A stretch of DNA of 64,000 nucleotides from Bacteroidota bacterium (GTDB taxonomy: Bacteria > Bacteroidota > JABWAT01): the NCBI GenBank assembly GCA_013360915.1, contig JABWAT010000013.1:24150-88149 (forward strand). Reading direction: 5' to 3'. This document shows positions 16,287-23,909 of the stretch, in pieces. The notes beneath the pieces were generated by a model that was not told the DNA's origin, did not search any database, and worked only from the letters and a program-made list of their open reading frames with translations. The position numbers were made by a program, and so were the translations under genes. Positions within the stretch are counted from its first letter, which is position 1, and the number at the start of each line of letters is the position of its first letter.

Positions 16287-18617
16287 ATGAAACCGGTTCC
16301 CGTTACCTTATTTCTCCTTACCTCCTTCCTGACGGCCTGCCGGCCCGAAGGCCCCGCCCCACGCATGATTGACTCGATGGGGATCATGGTTCCCGCCGCC
16401 GATAACCGCGATGTGACCTTTACCGATAAAAGGACCGCCTACTACTATGTAAAATCCCATCAGACCTCTGTTGAATGGTTCTCCGGATGGAACATTGCCA
16501 CCCACCGGGTGCTGCAGGATTACACGCTTCTGGTGGATGGTGACAGCCTGAAACGCCCCGAAGCCTCCGTGACTGTGTATCCGCATCAGTTGGTGAGAGA
16601 ATGGGGAGAAACCGCTGAAACGTTCCGGATGTATGACAATCTGAGGGTGCTGGAAGTCGGAATCAGAACGCCGGGTGAAGAAATCTCGATCATTCCGGAT
16701 GGCTATCAGCTGGCGTGGAGCGAATCACGGGATGATGTGGCGTTTTACAACTGCATCGAATCGGCCAATGGTCTTCTCATCGGAGTGGCACCAGTCAATG
16801 CCCAGCCCCTGCGGGTGGAAGGGAAACGCAGTCGCCCGACCCTGACGACCAACGCCGCCTCGGGTGGTTTTTTCCTCATTGCCGATTCATCCAAAGCACG
16901 GATCACCGACCTGCTGGCTTCCATGCGTGCCAACCGGGCAGCACTTGTTGCCGCGCGGGAATCCCGGATGGAAAACCTGCTGGCCACCAACTTTTTCCGG
17001 TCGAATGATGCCAGTCTGGATTTATCCCTGAAATGGACCCTGCTCTCACTCGATGCCCTGATCACCCGCCAGCGCGGTGATGGGATTTTTGCCGGACTGC
17101 CATGGTTTAACGATTACTGGGGCCGCGATCTGTTTATCACCCTGCCTGGCGCGACGCTGGTAACCGGACAGTACGGAGTGGCCCGTTCCATCCTGATGTC
17201 TTTTGCCAACTTTCAGAACAATCAGGAACAATCTCCCGATTACGGTCGGGTTCCCAACCGTCTGCGTCCGGATGATATCATCTACAACACCACCGACGGA
17301 ACACCGAGATTCGTGATTGAACTTCTTAATTACATTCATTATTCGGGTGACACCACCCTGGCCTGGATTCTGTATCCCAAAGTGAAAAAGGCCATGGAAG
17401 GTCCGCTGAAATACCGGGTGGATAAAAACGGTTACCTCACTCACGACGATGCCGATACCTGGATGGATGCAAAAATTGCCGACAGAATTCCGCTCTCTCC
17501 CCGCGGAAACCGGGCCAATGACATTCAGGCCCTGTGGTACGGGCAGCTTCGTGCCGGAGCAGAAATTGCACGCATTGCCGGTTCCTGGGAAGATGCACGT
17601 GCCTGGACTCAGCTGGCCGATCAGTTGCGGTCCCGGTTCCAGTCCGATTTTGTTGATGAATCCCGGTTGCTGGTCGCCGACCGGTTGCTGAGTTCAGGGA
17701 AACCCGATTACAGCCTCCGGCCCAACCAATTGTTTACATACGATCTCATCCGTCCGGATAGTCTTCGCTGGAAACTGACCCGGAAAATCTGGGAGGATCT
17801 GGTTTATCCGTGGGGAATCGGTTCACTGAATCAGTCCCATGACAATTTCTACCCGTACCACACCAGCTGGCAGGGTTACCGGTCCGATTATCATAAGGAT
17901 TGGGCTTATCACAACGGGTCAGTCTGGCTCTGGAACAACGGCATCATTCTTCAGCGCATGATTGAAGGGTTTCAACCGGATCCGGCTTATGCACTCTGGC
18001 GGAATCAGGCCCGGTTGGCCATTGAACCTCCCGGGGCTGTCGGTGCCATGCCCGAATTGCTCGATGCCTTTCCGCATGAAGGGAAAACCCAGCCGAGCCT
18101 GAGTGGCACCTTTTCTCAGGCCTGGTCCATGTCAGAGTTCCTGCGCGTCTGGTATGAAGGATTTCTGGGCATCCGGCCGGATGGCCGCAAACGCCAGGTG
18201 GTGCTCATGCCGCAAATGCCAGACAGTCTGTTTTCTCTCGATTACCGGGTTGGTTTGTTCGATGGTCAGTTGAGCGGCAGTTTTCACCGGTCGCTCGAAC
18301 ACATCCGCTGGACCTGGAGTGTGGATAGTCTTTCCTCTGACCTGACCCTGATTATCAAATTTCCCGGATTTGAACCAGTCCCGGCCGTGGTCTATACCGG
18401 GGAAAAAGTCGTTGTCACCATCGAGGGCACGAAACTCAAACTGGATCTGATCGATTCCACCGGCTCTTCCCGCGCCGAACGGGTGTTGTTTATTAATCCG
18501 GCTGAACAAGCCATCATCGATCAGGCCAACCGGATTTTTGCCGGCATGACCTTCGCACAGCCCGCTCCCCGTCCGCGATACCGCGGAATGGATGGTCCCC
18601 CCGTCTGGAGGGAGTGA
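16287..18617 (+). CDS. Lipoprotein amylo-alpha-1,6-glucosidase / glycogen-debranching-type hydrolase
   Basis: A 776-residue protein beginning MKPVPVTLFLLTSFLTAC, a clear lipobox. This is why 16287 is chosen over the ATG at 16251. The catalytic (alpha/alpha)6 barrel shows the GDE C-terminal/GH133-like signatures GLPWFNDYWGRDLFITLPG, YNTTDGTPRFVIELL, HDDADTWMDAK and VYPWGIGSLNQ. A C-terminal beta domain follows. Most members of this family are cytoplasmic, so envelope anchoring is notable. With the divergent GH13 gene it suggests coupled extracellular or periplasmic and internal handling of branched alpha-glucans. The precise substrate is inferred. Confidence 0.85.
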   Translation: MKPVPVTLFLLTSFLTACRPEGPAPRMIDSMGIMVPAADNRDVTFTDKRTAYYYVKSHQTSVEWFSGWNIATHRVLQDYTLLVDGDSLKRPEASVTVYPHQLVREWGETAETFRMYDNLRVLEVGIRTPGEEISIIPDGYQLAWSESRDDVAFYNCIESANGLLIGVAPVNAQPLRVEGKRSRPTLTTNAASGGFFLIADSSKARITDLLASMRANRAALVAARESRMENLLATNFFRSNDASLDLSLKWTLLSLDALITRQRGDGIFAGLPWFNDYWGRDLFITLPGATLVTGQYGVARSILMSFANFQNNQEQSPDYGRVPNRLRPDDIIYNTTDGTPRFVIELLNYIHYSGDTTLAWILYPKVKKAMEGPLKYRVDKNGYLTHDDADTWMDAKIADRIPLSPRGNRANDIQALWYGQLRAGAEIARIAGSWEDARAWTQLADQLRSRFQSDFVDESRLLVADRLLSSGKPDYSLRPNQLFTYDLIRPDSLRWKLTRKIWEDLVYPWGIGSLNQSHDNFYPYHTSWQGYRSDYHKDWAYHNGSVWLWNNGIILQRMIEGFQPDPAYALWRNQARLAIEPPGAVGAMPELLDAFPHEGKTQPSLSGTFSQAWSMSEFLRVWYEGFLGIRPDGRKRQVVLMPQMPDSLFSLDYRVGLFDGQLSGSFHRSLEHIRWTWSVDSLSSDLTLIIKFPGFEPVPAVVYTGEKVVVTIEGTKLKLDLIDSTGSSRAERVLFINPAEQAIIDQANRIFAGMTFAQPAPRPRYRGMDGPPVWRE

Positions 18618-18639
18618 GAAAAGGCAGGAGACAGGAGTA

Positions 18640-18692
18640 AGGAATTCAGAATTCAGAATTCAGAATTTCTCCCCCTCCGGCGGAGGGGGAGA
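18640..18692. repeat. GAATTCA heptad repeat followed by REP-like palindrome
   Basis: GAATTCA occurs three to four times in tandem, then CCCCCTCCGGCGGAGGGGG, a near-perfect palindrome. The same pair of elements recurs at 40.7-41.0 kb and around 43.4-43.7 kb. After it, 18735-18785 holds a degenerate run of TCACCACTCACCACTCACT. It fills the gap between two convergent genes and may also help termination. Confidence 0.8.
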
Positions 18693-18779
18693 ACCTTGTG
18701 ATGGGTTCGGTCTTTTCCAATCAGCAATAACCGGCATTTACCGTTCTCTGCTCACCGATTTCTGATCACCACTCACCAC

Positions 18780-19439
18780 TCACTCCCGTGATCCTTTCCC
18801 CGTATACCGGTCCTCCATAAAACCCAGTCCGGCCATGATCATGGGGATGGATTTCTCGACACGTGACAGGCGTGTTTGTGCTTGTTTGGCCTGTGAGATG
18901 TGCAGCTGATGACTGCGGCGCCGGCCTGGCGTTAACGCCTCAAACGCTTCTTTCAGAAAGGGATCCGATTCCAGCCGGTCAGCCAGTTCGGATGGCATGG
19001 GGAACTCCGATTCCGGTTGACGCGGAATGGGAACTCCCGACAATTCCACCTCAATTGCATCGAAGAGATAGGCCTGTAAGACGTCCTCTTTGCCTTCAAT
19101 ATCAGCCATCGAGGTAAACCGGATCTGCCGGCCCGCCTGTGAATGTTCACCTGCCTTGGTCAGCAAGCCTTCCGGATCCTTCATGAGTGCCCCTTTGAAA
19201 AAGGCCAGCGCACAGTACTCCTTAAATGCCCCGAGGATGACCACATTCTTTCCGTTCAGGGTGTAACAGGCCACACCCCATTTCCGTTCTTCGGTCAGAT
19301 CACATTGCAGAATGAGTGACCGCAACACCGCCATTTCCTGCTCCCATCGGTGCACTTTGCACTGCGGGGTGCCGCCATGCTCGCAACGCATGCATCCATC
19401 GGTGAAATAGGAATCAACATCGGGATTGGGATGTGACAT
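18780..19439 (-). CDS. DUF1801 plus YdeI-type protein with Cys-rich N-terminus
   Basis: A 219-residue protein. Residues 1-25 carry CMRCEHGGTPQCKVH, a possible zinc site. Residues 30-130 resemble DUF1801 (RKWGVACYTLNGKNVVILGAF, then CALAFFKGALM). Residues 160-212 are the YdeI/OmpD tail (DPFLKEAFEALTPGRRRSH and SQAKQAQTRLSRVEKSIP). This architecture is common in Bacteroidota but its function is unknown. It is the third YdeI-type protein in the first 20 kb. Confidence 0.85.
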   Translation of the reverse strand: MSHPNPDVDSYFTDGCMRCEHGGTPQCKVHRWEQEMAVLRSLILQCDLTEERKWGVACYTLNGKNVVILGAFKEYCALAFFKGALMKDPEGLLTKAGEHSQAGRQIRFTSMADIEGKEDVLQAYLFDAIEVELSGVPIPRQPESEFPMPSELADRLESDPFLKEAFEALTPGRRRSHQLHISQAKQAQTRLSRVEKSIPMIMAGLGFMEDRYTGKGSRE

Positions 19440-19536
19440 GGAGCCTTCCTGTTTTAAATGGCGGAAAATACACCGGCCGTTGCGAAACAGGCAAGGGAAG
19501 GGCAGAATCGATGCAAATCGCCCGGCAGGATCGGTG

Positions 19537-19899
19537 TTATTTTCCGCTCACATCCGGAATGTCATCCAGATGGTAGTACACGGGTAACCCTCGTTCCTTT
19601 GCCAGCCGGACGTCCTCGTCGGCGCCTTTTGAGGCCCCTTCCAGCCGGAGAACCGCATCGCATTTTTCGAGCAGCCGGTGAGCGACCGGGTATTGGATTT
19701 CATCCCAGATGGCATCGCCGATCCGGGTGGAACCGGCCAGATGCATCAGCGGCAGGGCCACCCATTCACCGATCACGGGAAGATGACCCTTTCTGAACAG
19801 CGGAAGCGCAACTGATTCGAGCCGGTCCAGGTTCTTTTTGATTAAAACAGGGTCATCGTTGGTGCCGCCCCGGTAGGGACCGGCGATTAAAATCATCAT
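19537..19899 (-). CDS. DUF4406 / nucleoside 2-deoxyribosyltransferase-like protein
   Basis: A 120-residue Rossmann-like protein. MILIAGPYRGG at the N-terminus, the EWVALPLMHLAG loop, and CDAVLRLEGASKGADEDVRLAKERGLP are the hallmarks of DUF4406/nucleoside 2-deoxyribosyltransferase-like folds. In that family a Glu or Asp in the second half contacts the nucleoside. Enzymatic activity has not been shown for most small members. It stands alone, about 98 bp upstream of the next minus-strand gene. Confidence 0.75.
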   Translation of the reverse strand: MMILIAGPYRGGTNDDPVLIKKNLDRLESVALPLFRKGHLPVIGEWVALPLMHLAGSTRIGDAIWDEIQYPVAHRLLEKCDAVLRLEGASKGADEDVRLAKERGLPVYYHLDDIPDVSGK

Positions 19900-20119
19900 A
19901 GCTATGTGGGTTTTGGTGTGTGTTGAGATGCTCGCCGGTAATCGGTTAACCGGCGTGTGATCAAAGATACAGGTGTGTCATTCAGGACCGGGGTGCAGAG
20001 ATGGGGTAAAATGAAGGGGATGGGACTGTTAAAGAAACCTGTTCAATGGATTTGGGTTCCATGCTGATTGACAGGTGATCTCAAATTCAACGGTAAGTCT
20101 GACGAGAGAGAGTCAGTTC

Positions 20120-20641
20120 TTACCTGATTGATATATCCAGTTTCCTCCCCAATCCTGTTTCGACGATTTTTCTTAGTGTGGCCAATTCCAGATCGGATCG
20201 GTCGTTTTCAATCCTTGAAATATAGGCTCTGGTGGTTCCGCTCCTGATTGCCAGATCCTGTTGGGTCATGCCAGACTTTAACCTCTCTTCACGTACCAGT
20301 TGCCCGATTTTGCTGGAATGATCTGATTGTTCCGGCTTGCTGAACTTCAGCAATACATCCGCCCCGATTTCAAAGGGAACCCTGACTTTCCGGCCATCCC
20401 GGTTGGTTATGAATTGATCGACCGTTTCCCACGACAGGGTATGGTTCTGAAGCTCAACTTTTGAAAATTGGTCAGGATTAAAGAGCACAAAGGCTGGTGA
20501 CTTTTCTGACACACCAATTGACTTAAACACCTGGTGAAAGTCAATGAGTCGGGATTCCCCATTATTAAAAACGACCGATACGGTTAATTCCTTTACCCAG
20601 TTGATTTTAATGATCCGGGGGATTTTAATACGTTGTCTCAT
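20120..20641 (-). CDS. DUF2442-like domain fused to XRE-family HTH (antitoxin-like)
   Basis: A 173-residue fusion. Residues 1-95 resemble DUF2442 (VSVVFNNGESRLIDFHQVF, then LSWETVDQFI). Residues 110-170 are a Cro/XRE helix-turn-helix (MTQQDLAIRSGTTRAYISRI) that should bind DNA. It overlaps the DUF4160 gene by four bases (ATGA), so the two are translationally coupled. DUF4160/DUF2442 pairs are frequent in accessory DNA and are suspected toxin-antitoxin-type modules. Here the HTH would autoregulate through the palindromes upstream of the pair. Confidence 0.8.
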   Translation of the reverse strand: MRQRIKIPRIIKINWVKELTVSVVFNNGESRLIDFHQVFKSIGVSEKSPAFVLFNPDQFSKVELQNHTLSWETVDQFITNRDGRKVRVPFEIGADVLLKFSKPEQSDHSSKIGQLVREERLKSGMTQQDLAIRSGTTRAYISRIENDRSDLELATLRKIVETGLGRKLDISIR

Positions 20642-20874
20642 TTTAAATCCGGATTTAATTCATAAAAAATGGCAAGTGCCCACTCAGAGTGTTCAGCTAA
20701 CCAGTTAAAAACCAGCTTAAGCGGTTTTTTTGGTAAATAACCAGCATAAATCTGCCTGGTTTCAATCACGATTAACGCTTCATGGTCATTGTAAACTGCA
20801 TGAATGTGCGGAGGACGATGCTCCCCATTATAAACGTGAATCTTGATACCATTGAAACGATCAATTAAAGGCAT
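20638..20874 (-). CDS. DUF4160 protein (putative partner of the DUF2442-HTH protein)
   Basis: A 78-residue protein matching DUF4160 from end to end: NGIKIHVYNGEHRPPHIHAVY near the N-terminus and KPLKLVFNWLAEHSEWAL near the C-terminus. The HRPPHIHA His cluster is the family signature. Its activity is unknown. It is first in a two-gene operon with the DUF2442-HTH gene and lies just downstream of two palindromes that could be the operator. Confidence 0.85.
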   Translation of the reverse strand: MPLIDRFNGIKIHVYNGEHRPPHIHAVYNDHEALIVIETRQIYAGYLPKKPLKLVFNWLAEHSEWALAIFYELNPDLK

Positions 20875-20881
20875 GGTAGCG

Positions 20882-20913
20882 TTCGTATAAGCGAATGTAT
20901 CTAATTAGGTACA
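20882..20913. promoter_or_regulatory. Paired palindromes, candidate operator of the DUF4160/HTH operon
   Basis: TGTATCTAATTAGGTACA (20896-20913) is an 18-bp palindrome with one mismatched pair. It abuts TTCG-N6-CGAA (20882-20895), whose spacer on the minus strand contains TTATAC like a -10 box. Both lie within 40 bp upstream of the DUF4160 start at 20874, where an XRE repressor would act. Confidence 0.6.
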
Positions 20914-21003
20914 CGTTTTCAAGTTTCTGAATAAACCAGTCAGTCTGACGACGATTTTGGTTGGGAAGGGGTTCTCATGACCGGATGGTCAGCTTTTTGC
21001 CTG

Positions 21004-21570
21004 CTATCCGTTATCAATAACGATATCATACCTGTTCAGCAATCCTGGCAAACCCGCTAAAGAAAAACGTGTCTTTTTCAGGCGGTTCAGCTCCGGATCA
21101 ATGGAATAACCATAGGCAGTCCGGAAGTCGGCATGCTCAAGGATGGTACGGTCAAACACTGCTTTGGACAGATCGCACAGATCGAATACCACACTGGTCA
21201 GATTGGCTTCGGTGAAATCGGATTCCTTTAACTGACAATTGCGGAAAACCGTGTTCCGGATATCCTTCCTGAAGAAGGTTGTATGATTCAACTGACAATT
21301 TTCGAATGAAAAGGCCAGTCCGAAGTCATTGCAAAACTCGAACCGGAGTCCCAGCAGTTTGCAATCCCTGAACCGGACCTCCCGGAAGGCGGTATGGTCG
21401 AGCCGGGCCAGACTGAGATTGCAATGGGTAAACGTGCAATCCGTAAAAACGAAGTCGGAAAGGTTGGAATTGGAAAAGTTGCAACTGTCGAACCGGCAGG
21501 CTTCATACTCGCCCTTTTCTATTGAGTCGATCCGGTCGAAGGTTTTATCGGAGTGGTAAGTTTCCTGCAT
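21004..21570 (-). CDS. Pentapeptide-repeat protein
   Basis: A 188-residue protein built almost entirely of A(D/N)LXX-type pentapeptides, for example CRFDSCNFSNSNLSDFVF, then CQLKESDFTEANLTSVVFD. These fold as a right-handed quadrilateral beta-helix. The length and the break near residues 105-112 are similar to Qnr/MfpA-type DNA-mimic proteins that protect DNA gyrase. Sequence alone cannot separate those from other pentapeptide proteins. It sits next to a rifampin-inactivating enzyme gene on the same strand, separated by about 70 bp. Confidence 0.85.
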   Translation of the reverse strand: MQETYHSDKTFDRIDSIEKGEYEACRFDSCNFSNSNLSDFVFTDCTFTHCNLSLARLDHTAFREVRFRDCKLLGLRFEFCNDFGLAFSFENCQLNHTTFFRKDIRNTVFRNCQLKESDFTEANLTSVVFDLCDLSKAVFDRTILEHADFRTAYGYSIDPELNRLKKTRFSLAGLPGLLNRYDIVIDNG

Positions 21571-21641
21571 GGGGCTGATTGAGTTGTCCTGGTAGAAGGT
21601 TGGCTGTTGTCTGATGTAAATCGGGGTCTGGTGAAGGAGGT

Positions 21642-22103
21642 TCAGGACTGTTCATCATTCAGTGAATGATATCCTTGTTCACTCAGTTTCTTCAGTGCCT
21701 CTTTCATGGCCTTCACCTGTTCTGCCGGATGGCCTATCCATACGGTCACTTCACCAACCACTCTGAAAGGTTCCCTGGAGCGATATGATTTTGTCGGATT
21801 GCCCGGAAACTTTTTATCCGTCAGATCCGGGTCATCTTCGATTGCTCCGGTGGGCTCTGCCAGGTAGATTCTTTCCGGACCGTCACCAACGGCGAGTTCA
21901 GCTCCCCAGATGGCAGCATCCAATGTGGCAGACAGAAAAATAAAGGGGGCGTTTTTTCGCTGTCCGTAGTTTGAATGGAAACCGGGCTTAATCAGGTCAC
22001 CGATTCTGAGGTCTGCCTTGGTCCCATGAAAATAGGTTTGGACAAACGGAGTGGCACCGGCTACGGGTGTGGGTGCATCAGGCTGTGTGTTTTCTGAGGT
22101 CAT
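21642..22103 (-). CDS. arr: NAD+--rifampin ADP-ribosyltransferase (Arr)
   Basis: A 153-residue enzyme that inactivates rifamycins by ADP-ribosylation. It covers the family's full length (about 140 residues) plus a short N-terminal tail. Diagnostic segments are QTYFHGTKADLRIGDLI, FIFLSATLDAAIWGAELA, IYLAEPTGAIEDDPDLTDKK and FPGNPTKSYRSREP. Arr genes are found both as chromosomal genes and as integron cassettes. Here the gene lies about 700 bp from an attC-like site but is not itself flanked by recognisable sites. Base composition is like the host, not like the A/T-rich island. Confidence 0.93.
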   Translation of the reverse strand: MTSENTQPDAPTPVAGATPFVQTYFHGTKADLRIGDLIKPGFHSNYGQRKNAPFIFLSATLDAAIWGAELAVGDGPERIYLAEPTGAIEDDPDLTDKKFPGNPTKSYRSREPFRVVGEVTVWIGHPAEQVKAMKEALKKLSEQGYHSLNDEQS

Positions 22104-22154
22104 CAGGGCATTATATATTAAGTATTGAAAAGTGTGTGGTGACCGGGAATTTAC

Positions 22155-22628
22155 TTAGTCTGGAATCTGGGTATACTGCTGAGCAACGGCCACCCATCGG
22201 CCATTGTCGTAAATGAACGTATACATGTCACGGCCATTGAAGCGCCGGGTCTCGCCGGCCGAAGTCAGGAATTCCAGGGTGTAATAATAGGTCACAACTG
22301 CGGTTTTGTTTTCATTATACAACTGAATCAATGGGTCTGTTTCGATGAATGAAATGGTTTGTGCATAATTGGCATAACTTTGATATGACTCAATGATGCT
22401 GGCTTTTCCTCTCATTCTTTCCGGTGTATCCGGCAAGAAAATAACCATATCCGGGTGAATGAATAATCCCAGACTATCCATGTTTTCGGTGATAGCCCAA
22501 TGGCGGTTAATGGTCTTAACCGTGTTCCATGCCTCTGTTTTTATTTCATCATCCGTTAGATTCTGGCAATGGCCGGATGTATAAAGAGTCAATGCCAGGA
22601 AGGTTGAAAACACGTATTTAATGCTCAT
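22155..22628 (-). CDS. Exported NTF2-like (DUF4440/SnoaL-type) protein
   Basis: A 157-residue protein with a signal peptide (YVFSTFLALTLYTSGHCQ). The NTF2-like cone fold is suggested by AITENMDSLGLFIHPDMVIF, MRGKASIIESYQSYAN and a C-terminal NGRDMYTFIYDNGRWVAVAQ. Such proteins are small secreted ligand-binding or hydrolase-like proteins of unclear role. It is the last host-like gene before the A/T-rich cassette region. Confidence 0.75.
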   Translation of the reverse strand: MSIKYVFSTFLALTLYTSGHCQNLTDDEIKTEAWNTVKTINRHWAITENMDSLGLFIHPDMVIFLPDTPERMRGKASIIESYQSYANYAQTISFIETDPLIQLYNENKTAVVTYYYTLEFLTSAGETRRFNGRDMYTFIYDNGRWVAVAQQYTQIPD

Positions 22629-22785
22629 GGCTCGCCTCTGGGGTAAAATGTTCCGCAGGATGGTTGTATTATCAATTTGTGACCAGCAGAAAAGTGTGGG
22701 TTCGGGTCACCCGGTTGTCGCCGGTATTGTATCATGGAAAAGGACCGGATGAAAAGACTGAGGGTTGCACATTACGTTGCCTCAT

Positions 22786-22917
22786 GAATAACGTTTTGCA
22801 GCTACCCGAAGGGCGGGACTTTTACCACAAAACATGATTTGAAAAACAATTGCTTGATTAACCACAAAACTGTCTTTGGAACATGAAACCCCGCCTTTTG
22901 GGTAGGTGCTGTTATGC
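22786..22917. repeat. attC-like palindromic site A
   Basis: This 132-bp site starts GAATAAC and ends GTTATGC. The left arm (22798-22817, GCAGCTACCCGAAGGGCGGG) pairs with the right arm (22889-22910, CCCCGCCTTTTGGGTAGGTGC) with a few mismatches. A 70-nt unpaired centre contains the direct repeat ACCACAAAAC. Size and arrangement match an integron attC. No integrase gene is present in the window. Confidence 0.6.
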
Positions 22918-22933
22918 GGTCGGCTTTCTTGTA

Positions 22934-23251
22934 TTACCATTGTTTCGTTACGTTTTTAAGTTTATCTGTCTCGAAAATAAGTGAAACTCTGTCAAGCGAA
23001 ATTGTATCAGAATTGAAGTCCATATATTCAAAAAGTCTATGGTCTTTTAGTTCGCTTTTAATCGCTGATTTTGTCAAGTCAGTTTCATTTATGATTTCAA
23101 TAAGCTGGTCAAGGTCGTTTTCTGTGTCTGTGTAACCTTCATTTTGGTAAGTCATTGTCACGCCATGGTCAATAATTGAATAAACGGAAAAAACTGTCAC
23201 GGCAACCAATAGTGTCAAGCAATACCAAAACGCAATTTTCCATTTATTCAT
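22934..23251 (-). CDS. Small membrane-anchored protein of unknown function (cassette 1)
   Basis: A 105-residue protein from the ATG at 23251. It starts MNKWKIAFWYCLTLLVAVTV, a single membrane anchor, and continues into an acidic, non-cytoplasmic domain (TENDLDQLIEIINETDLTK). No family was recognised. The start overlaps the end of the upstream gene by 8 bp (ATGAATAA), so it is translationally coupled. Both genes lie between attC-like sites A and B and have A/T-rich codon use unlike the host genes. Confidence 0.6.
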   Translation of the reverse strand: MNKWKIAFWYCLTLLVAVTVFSVYSIIDHGVTMTYQNEGYTDTENDLDQLIEIINETDLTKSAIKSELKDHRLFEYMDFNSDTISLDRVSLIFETDKLKNVTKQW

Positions 23252-23501
23252 TTTTTGTGTTTTTGTTTTTTGTCCAACGTCTGCCAATAGTCCAAAGAAA
23301 AATTGTCAATGAAATGTGGAACACCCAATAAATGAAAGTCCCAATGACTTGTCCAACCTGATAACTATCTAATTGACCGCTAAATATTTTGATAACCCCG
23401 ACTATGGCACCAAGAAATTTAGCAAGTTGTCCAACGATTGCAAGCGTCAGTATGATAGAAACTACTATAAAAATGTATCCAAATATTTTTCTTGTTGTCA
23501 T
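23244..23501 (-). CDS. Small two- to three-helix membrane protein (cassette 1)
   Basis: An 85-residue, strongly hydrophobic protein with segments FGYIFIVVSIILTLAIVGQL, AKFLGAIVGVIKIF and VIGTFIYWVFHISLTIFLW, and a basic C-terminus. No family was recognised. It is the first gene of the two-gene unit in cassette 1, ending 25 bp before attC-like site B in window coordinates. A role as a small envelope or defence protein is possible but has no direct support. Confidence 0.6.
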   Translation of the reverse strand: MTTRKIFGYIFIVVSIILTLAIVGQLAKFLGAIVGVIKIFSGQLDSYQVGQVIGTFIYWVFHISLTIFLWTIGRRWTKNKNTKNE

Positions 23502-23526
23502 TGTCTGTCTGTCGTTTTAAGCTGCC

Positions 23527-23659
23527 GCATAACGGTTTGGCGGTATGTTTTTGTTGCCGATTTCGAAGCACTGTCCTGTCAAGTTACACGAAAGTTTATT
23601 AGATGCACAAACGCTGAAATACCCACTATCTCGGCAATAAAATATACCGCCTGTTATGC
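23527..23659. repeat. attC-like palindromic site B
   Basis: This 133-bp site starts GCATAAC (23527-23533) and ends GTTATGC (23653-23659). The left arm has GGCGGTATG, then TTGCCGA; the right arm (23631-23650) has TCGGCAATAA, then ATACCGCC, giving a long stem with a bulge on the left arm. Length and ends match site A, and unequal arms are a feature of attC sites. Confidence 0.65.
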
Positions 23660-23815
23660 ACTGGCGGTTCTTGTCTGTCCGTAGGTTCCTGTCAAATTGC
23701 TCTTTCATATTAAACTTGTCAAATTACTACTTCATTTTCTTTTCTGTCTGTGTCGCCCGTGTGCTGGCGTGTTTTAATTTTTTCTTTTAAGCGTGGGAGA
23801 AAAATTTTTAAATTC
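23653..23815. repeat. Left long inverted repeat of the 12-kb defence unit
   Basis: Blocks GTTATGCAC, CAAATTG, ATATTAAACTTG, GTGTTTTAATTTTTT and AAAAATTTTTAAATTC occur here at offsets 0, 39, 54, 116 and 147 from 23653. Their reverse complements appear in the same order and at nearly the same offsets inward from 35709. Confidence 0.8.
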
Positions 23816-23831
23816 ATCTCTTGGGTTGGCT

Positions 23832-23908
23832 TTGCAAGCTCTTTGACAAAGCTTTGGTTGAAGCGTTGGCTTGCGGGGCTTTGGCAATGTGCTTGCAAAT
23901 GCGTGGGT
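23832..23908. repeat. Left direct repeat flanking the defence operon
   Basis: The 53-bp core at 23839-23891 matches 35474-35526 at 49 of 53 positions in the same orientation. Weaker similarity extends it to 77 nt. It begins CTCTTTGACAAAGCTTTGG and ends GGCTTTGGCAATGTG. It stops one base before the stop codon of the AIPR gene. Confidence 0.85.
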
Positions 23909-23909
23909 T

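Noticed and set aside
22887..22917. Intrinsic terminator in place of an attC-like site
   Set aside because: The arms are 70 nt apart and no T-run follows; shared ends and length with the second site fit an attC-like element better.
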